Shown one piece after another: positions 60,152 to 64,000 of a stretch of DNA of 64,000 nucleotides. A program made the position numbers and the translations under genes. The notes under the pieces were generated by a model. It was not told the DNA's origin. It saw only the letters and a program-made list of their open reading frames with translations, and did not search any database. Every line of letters starts with the position of its first letter. The stretch's first letter is position 1. The DNA is from Pontibacter populi. GTDB lineage: Bacteria > Bacteroidota > Bacteroidia > Cytophagales > Hymenobacteraceae. Location: contig NZ_JAHWXQ010000004.1 in the NCBI RefSeq assembly GCF_019336435.1, positions 62,001-126,000 on the forward strand, in the 5' to 3' direction.

Positions 60152-61789
60152 ATGCAGGCAGCCTATTCTGTTTCCGGACGCATCATAGACATACACAACA
60201 AAGAAATATTTGAAGGTACAGTTCAGGTTGAAAACGGCCGCATTTCTAAAATAGTTCGTGAAGCTACTACCACCACAAATTATATTTTACCCGGTTTTGT
60301 GGATGCCCACGTGCACGTAGAAAGCTCGATGCTGGTACCCAGCGAGTTTGCCCGCCTGGCAGTGGTACACGGAACTATAGCCACCATCTCTGACCCGCAC
60401 GAGATCGGCAATGTGCTTGGCGTGAAAGGTGTGGAGTACATGATCGAGAACGGTAAAAAGACGCCTTTCAAGTTTTACTTCGGAGCGCCATCTTGTGTAC
60501 CGGCTACTCCTTTTGAGACGGCAGGTGCTGAGATAACGGCTGCCGACATTGAAGAATTGTTTAAGCGCGAGGAGATCGTGTATCTGGCTGAGATGATGAA
60601 CTGGCCCGGCGTACTGCACCGCGACCCGGTTGTGATAGAAAAGATTGAGCTTGCCAGGAAATACGGCAAAGCGGTAGACGGCCACGCGCCCGGTTTAATG
60701 GGCGAACAGGCCAAACTATACGCCTCTGCCGGCATTACCACCGACCACGAATGCTTTACTGCCGAAGAAGCCCTGGACAAACTGGCTGTGGGGATGAAGA
60801 TACTGATACGCGAAGGCAGTGCTGCCAAAAACTTTGAGGCCTTGATTCCTTTACTGCCAGAGCACTACCAAAACATCATGTTCTGCTCCGATGATAAACA
60901 CCCGGATAATTTAGTAGAAGGTCACATCAACCTGCTGGTAAAACGCGCGCTCGCAAAAGGCAACGACCTGTTTCACGTATTGCAGGCGGCTTGTGTTAAC
61001 CCGGTGGAGCATTATAAAATGAAGGTAGGCCTGCTCCGCGAAAACGACCCGGCCGATTTTATAGTTGTAGACAACCTGGATAATTTCGACGTACTGGCCA
61101 CTTACATTAACGGTGAGATAGTAGCTGAAAACGGAAAGTCGAATATTGCTTTTACAGAGAGCGAAACTATAAACAACTTCAACACCAGCCCTAAAACTAT
61201 AGACCAATTCAGAATTCCCGCGGCAGATGCGCACAAGATACGCGTGATCGAAGCTTTTGACGGACAGCTGATAACGAAGGAAGGTATAGTGGCACCTAAA
61301 GTAGACAATGGTTTTATAGTTTCGGATGTGGCGAATGATGTGCTGAAAATGACGGTGGTGAACCGTTATGAAGAGGCTGAACCTGCTGTAGCCTTCATCA
61401 AGAACTTAGGTTTGCAGTCTGGCGCTATCGCTTCGTCAGTAGGTCATGATTCGCATAACATTATTGCTGTTGGCGTGGATGATGAAAGTATAGTTCGGGC
61501 TGTAAATCTGATTATCAGTGCAAAAGGTGGTGTATCGGCAGTAGATGGCGAAAAGGAACAATTATTGCCCTTGCCGGTTGCCGGAATTATGTCTGCCGAG
61601 GATGGTTATAAGGTAGCGGAGGCGTACTCAACTATAGATAAAATGAGCAAAGACATGGGCAGCAATCTGGCATCGCCCTTCATGACGCTTTCGTTTATGG
61701 CGCTGCTCGTTATTCCATCACTTAAACTCAGCGACAAAGGTTTATTTAACGGCGATACGTTTTCGTTCGTACCTGTAACAGCATCATAA
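60152..61789 (+). CDS. ade: Adenine deaminase
   Basis: The 545-aa metal-dependent amidohydrolase converts adenine to hypoxanthine. It has the metal motif [57 protein letters not shown] and [11 protein letters not shown] in the barrel, and the C-terminal Ade domain ([22 protein letters not shown]). The length is usual for the family. It is divergent from the small lipoprotein gene with about 85 nt between. It is followed at once by the permease gene. Confidence 0.95.
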   Translation: MQAAYSVSGRIIDIHNKEIFEGTVQVENGRISKIVREATTTTNYILPGFVDAHVHVESSMLVPSEFARLAVVHGTIATISDPHEIGNVLGVKGVEYMIENGKKTPFKFYFGAPSCVPATPFETAGAEITAADIEELFKREEIVYLAEMMNWPGVLHRDPVVIEKIELARKYGKAVDGHAPGLMGEQAKLYASAGITTDHECFTAEEALDKLAVGMKILIREGSAAKNFEALIPLLPEHYQNIMFCSDDKHPDNLVEGHINLLVKRALAKGNDLFHVLQAACVNPVEHYKMKVGLLRENDPADFIVVDNLDNFDVLATYINGEIVAENGKSNIAFTESETINNFNTSPKTIDQFRIPAADAHKIRVIEAFDGQLITKEGIVAPKVDNGFIVSDVANDVLKMTVVNRYEEAEPAVAFIKNLGLQSGAIASSVGHDSHNIIAVGVDDESIVRAVNLIISAKGGVSAVDGEKEQLLPLPVAGIMSAEDGYKVAEAYSTIDKMSKDMGSNLASPFMTLSFMALLVIPSLKLSDKGLFNGDTFSFVPVTAS

Positions 61790-61820
61790 ACTAAACCCGT
61801 TGCCTGGCGCACGGCTGCAC

Positions 61821-62669
61821 ATGGAAGAATTGCTTATCTTCTTTATTGGTATACTTGTCAGTGGATTCGGTACTGTCATCGGGTTTGGTGGCGGGGTTTT
61901 TATGGTGCCGATTCTTATCATCTTCTTCGGGTATAACATCGAGATCGCGATTGGGTCAACGATGGCTGCGCTGGTTCCGGCGTCGTTTATCGCCTCCGTA
62001 TTCAACCTCCGCGACAAAACCATTGATTACCTGGTGGGCACTTTAATTCAGATTCCGGCTATAGTTGGCACGGTGCTGGGCGCGTTTATGGTTGCTTTTC
62101 TGCCAGTATTTAAGTTGCAGCTCATTTTTGCGCTTTTTGTGATAGCTGTCGGCTTTGCAATGGTTATCCCGACGAGACAGGATGCTAACAGCCACGGCGG
62201 TATGATGTACCGTATGCGGCGTGTACCAACAACATTTATCCGGAAAAATAAAGCCAAGCACCTGGCTTACAGGTTAAATGGCGGTGTGGTGTCTACGATG
62301 GGTTTTGCATCCGGTATTATGGCCGGCTTGTTTGGCATTGGCGGTGGCTTTGTGCAAACTCCTATGATGATAAAGCTTTTCAGGATACCTCCGCAGATCG
62401 CCACATCCACTTCCCTGTTCATCCTTGTTATCACCAGTTTTACCGGTTTCATTACACACTTCTTGCTGGGCAATGTACTCTGGAGCCGCTGCCTGCCCCT
62501 GATAGCTGCCTTTGCACTCGGCGCACTTGGCGGCAACCTGTATAAACAAACGCGCGGCAAAATCAGCCACATGGAAAAGCTTATCGGAATCGGACTTTTT
62601 CTGGCGGGGATTGGTGTATTGCTTAACCTGGCAATAAAGTCTAAAGCCGGTGTAGGATTCTCATTTTAG
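61821..62669 (+). CDS. TauE/SafE family permease
   Basis: The product is 282 aa from the ATG at 61821; an in-frame TTG at 61800 is less likely. About eight membrane helices are seen, with the duplicated family motif: FGTVIGFGGGVFMVPILI early and SGIMAGLFGIGGGFVQTPMMI in the second half. The family exports sulfite or organosulfonates, or is an anion permease of unknown substrate. It starts about 30 nt after ade, so probably co-transcribed; a purine link is speculative. Confidence 0.9.
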   Translation: MEELLIFFIGILVSGFGTVIGFGGGVFMVPILIIFFGYNIEIAIGSTMAALVPASFIASVFNLRDKTIDYLVGTLIQIPAIVGTVLGAFMVAFLPVFKLQLIFALFVIAVGFAMVIPTRQDANSHGGMMYRMRRVPTTFIRKNKAKHLAYRLNGGVVSTMGFASGIMAGLFGIGGGFVQTPMMIKLFRIPPQIATSTSLFILVITSFTGFITHFLLGNVLWSRCLPLIAAFALGALGGNLYKQTRGKISHMEKLIGIGLFLAGIGVLLNLAIKSKAGVGFSF

Positions 62670-62682
62670 CAGCAACAAAAAG

Positions 62683-62700
62683 CCCTGCAACTACAGGGCC
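62683..62700 (-). terminator. Terminator of the response-regulator gene
   Basis: Stem gccctg / cagggc with a 6-nt loop, followed on the minus strand by TTTTTGTTG. Confidence 0.65.
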
Positions 62701-62726
62701 CACCTAGATTACAACTATAAATTCAA

Positions 62727-63167
62727 CTATACTTTGTCGGTTTGTTTACTTGAGAAGTATTTCCGCATCAGTTTATCCAGCTTGTCGGCGGTAAGTGGCT
62801 TGGTAATATACTCTGCAGCATATTTAGTCACTGCATCCGTGTCCTGTGGGTGCGTGGAGGTTGTCAGCACCACCATAACTATACCCTTTCTGAATTCGGT
62901 ATCAAGGCGATCGTATAGTTCCAGCAGCTCAAAACCATCCATTACCGGCATGTTAATATCCAGGAATATCAGTTCAGGCTTAAAATAACCGGCGTTACCC
63001 GGGTCGTAGTTATTATTGCTGATGTTGTAGAGGTAATCGAAGGCCTGTTTGCCGTTAACGAAAATATGAATATGTTCGGTCACCTGCATTCTGTCCAGCA
63101 GGCGCTGGTTCAGAAAGTTTGTGGTCTCATCATCGTCAATGAGCAGTATGCCGGAGAGTTTCTTCAT
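62727..63167 (-). CDS. Single-domain response regulator
   Basis: The product is 146 aa from the ATG at 63167; upstream codons give no homologous sequence. It is a receiver domain with the acidic pocket LIDDDE (D11, D12), phospho-acceptor D70 in IFLDINMPVMDG, switch Thr in VVLTTSTHP and Lys in YITKPLT. No output domain, as in Rcp1/CheY-type regulators that pass phosphate to another protein. No histidine kinase adjoins. Confidence 0.92.
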   Translation of the reverse strand: MKKLSGILLIDDDETTNFLNQRLLDRMQVTEHIHIFVNGKQAFDYLYNISNNNYDPGNAGYFKPELIFLDINMPVMDGFELLELYDRLDTEFRKGIVMVVLTTSTHPQDTDAVTKYAAEYITKPLTADKLDKLMRKYFSSKQTDKV

Positions 63168-63444
63168 TAGTAATATTGAGTTGCCCAAAACAAGTGCAGT
63201 TCCAGGCAAAAGAATCTAGCTAATATTTTGCCAGAAATGCATTGTGCAGTCCGGAGCCAGTGGCCCTACTACTATGCAACAATAAACAAATATAAAATTA
63301 TAAGGTTTTACCGCAACAGTTTAACAAGGCTGTAACGCTGCTCGCACTACCTTAATACGGCTAAGTTAATAACGAGATCCCTGATATGCAAAAATAGTAT
63401 GCTTACAGGGTAATACTGTATTTTATAGTACTAAAAATACAAAA
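63168..63444. other. Intergenic region, no gene seen
   Basis: Between the response regulator and the cystathionine beta-synthase-like gene. AT-rich, with an 18-nt near-palindrome around ttttatagtactaaaa (63421-63436). It lacks CTATAG and the interspersed repeat families. Confidence 0.45.
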
Positions 63445-63480
63445 AAGAAAAGCCCGGACAAGAGTGAACGGGCTTTTCTT
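63445..63480 (-). terminator. Terminator of the cystathionine beta-synthase-like gene
   Basis: 12-bp perfect stem aagaaaagcccg / cgggcttttctt with a 12-nt loop and a T-rich flank on the minus strand. Confidence 0.8.
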
Positions 63481-63494
63481 TGTTAAAGTTATAG

Positions 63495-64000
63495 TTAGTC
63501 GATGTACCCCTGGGCGCGCATCCACTCGTCGTTATAGATCTTGGCAAGGTAACGCGTACCGTGGTCTGGCAACAACACTACTACCACATCTTTTTCTGTC
63601 AGGTTGTTTTCGCGGGCATACTCCAGGGCACCAACTATAGCTGTACCTGAAGACCAGCCTACAAAAAGCCCTTCTTCTTTGGCCAGTCTGCGCGTCATAA
63701 CAGCGCCGTCTTTGTCCGTTACTTTTATAAACTGATCGATCAGGTCAAAATCTACGTTCTTTGGCAAAATATCTTCGCCGATGCCTTCTGTGGCATAAGA
63801 GTAGATCTCGTTTTCGTCAAAAATACCGGTCTCTTTATATTTCTTGAAAACTGAACCGTAGGTATCAATTCCAATCGTTTGTACAGCCGGGTTCTTCTCT
63901 TTCAGGTATTTAGAGATACCTGTTACCGTTCCGCCAGTACCTACACCTGTAATAAAGTGGGTTACTTTACCTTCGGACTGCTCCCAGATCTCCGGGCCGG
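63495..64000 (-). CDS. Cystathionine beta-synthase-like PLP enzyme (5' truncated)
   Basis: The frame is open to the window edge, so the N-terminus with the PLP lysine is missing. The visible ~168 residues contain [25 protein letters not shown] (phosphate loop GTGGT), IYSYATEGIGEDILPKNVDF, GLFVGWSSGTAIVGA and LLPDHGTRYLAKIYNDEWM, the pattern of cystathionine beta-synthase/cysteine synthase. It stops at GYID just after the catalytic domain, so it lacks the C-terminal CBS (Bateman) pair many relatives have. Confidence 0.88.
   Translation of the reverse strand, partial: GPEIWEQSEGKVTHFITGVGTGGTVTGISKYLKEKNPAVQTIGIDTYGSVFKKYKETGIFDENEIYSYATEGIGEDILPKNVDFDLIDQFIKVTDKDGAVMTRRLAKEEGLFVGWSSGTAIVGALEYARENNLTEKDVVVVLLPDHGTRYLAKIYNDEWMRAQGYID

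Overview
The window is chromosomal DNA of a Bacteroidota member. The gene content (Oar-like TonB receptor, S46 peptidase, PorV-like and DUF5916 barrels, DUF3857 proteins, many lipoproteins) and Bacteroidota-type promoters (TTG, then TAnnTTTG) point to Cytophagales, most likely Hymenobacteraceae of the Pontibacter kind. The genus is an inference from style; no rRNA marker is present.

Layout. 1-3.9 kb: truncated TonB receptor, tRNA-Ala(GGC), small outer-membrane protein. 4-5.7 kb: cysE-cysK operon. 5.8-9.6 kb: three related lipoproteins, one with an internal near-identical tandem duplication. 9.8-18.5 kb: MFS transporter, a non-coding repeat block, two small membrane proteins, a HEAT-cyclophilin lipoprotein, a thioredoxin-like protein, a DUF1684 lipoprotein and an alpha/beta hydrolase. 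18.6-20.8 kb: AT-rich patch of small genes with an attC-like inverted repeat. 20.8-24.4 kb: acetyltransferase, ABC exporter pair, YidD. 24.6-32.9 kb: S46 dipeptidyl peptidase, GH20 hexosaminidase, PorV-like plus helix-hairpin-helix barrel pair. 33.2-34.8 kb: ArsI, ArsN-like acetyltransferase and SigZ-like sigma factor, a candidate organoarsenical-response operon. 35-40.2 kb: membrane protein, two DUF3857/transglutaminase paralogs, unknown 122-aa gene. 40.4-42.7 kb: radical-SAM DNA-repair operon with an embedded 66-aa protein. 42.9-45.5 kb: Omp85-like barrel and Dps. 45.5-46.7 kb: second large repeat block. 46.7-52.7 kb: CvfB, DUF5916 barrel, oxidoreductase, methyltransferase, His-rich barrel, Cys-rich small protein. 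52.8-55.2 kb: rimB-rimK-aspartoacylase operon. 55.3-64 kb: sugar dehydrogenase, hydrolase, DUF502, ispH-cmk, small lipoprotein, adenine deaminase, TauE/SafE permease, single-domain response regulator and a truncated cystathionine beta-synthase-like gene.

The most striking signal is not a gene. The palindrome CTATAG, usually extended to AACTATAGTT, is scattered through intergenic and coding DNA at far above chance frequency. It is nearly absent from some genes (TonB receptor, S46 peptidase, CvfB) and from the AT-rich 18.6-21 kb patch. Intergenic regions also carry several families of MITE-like inverted repeats, including a ~400-bp element sharing a 77-nt identical core with a second copy 34 kb away.
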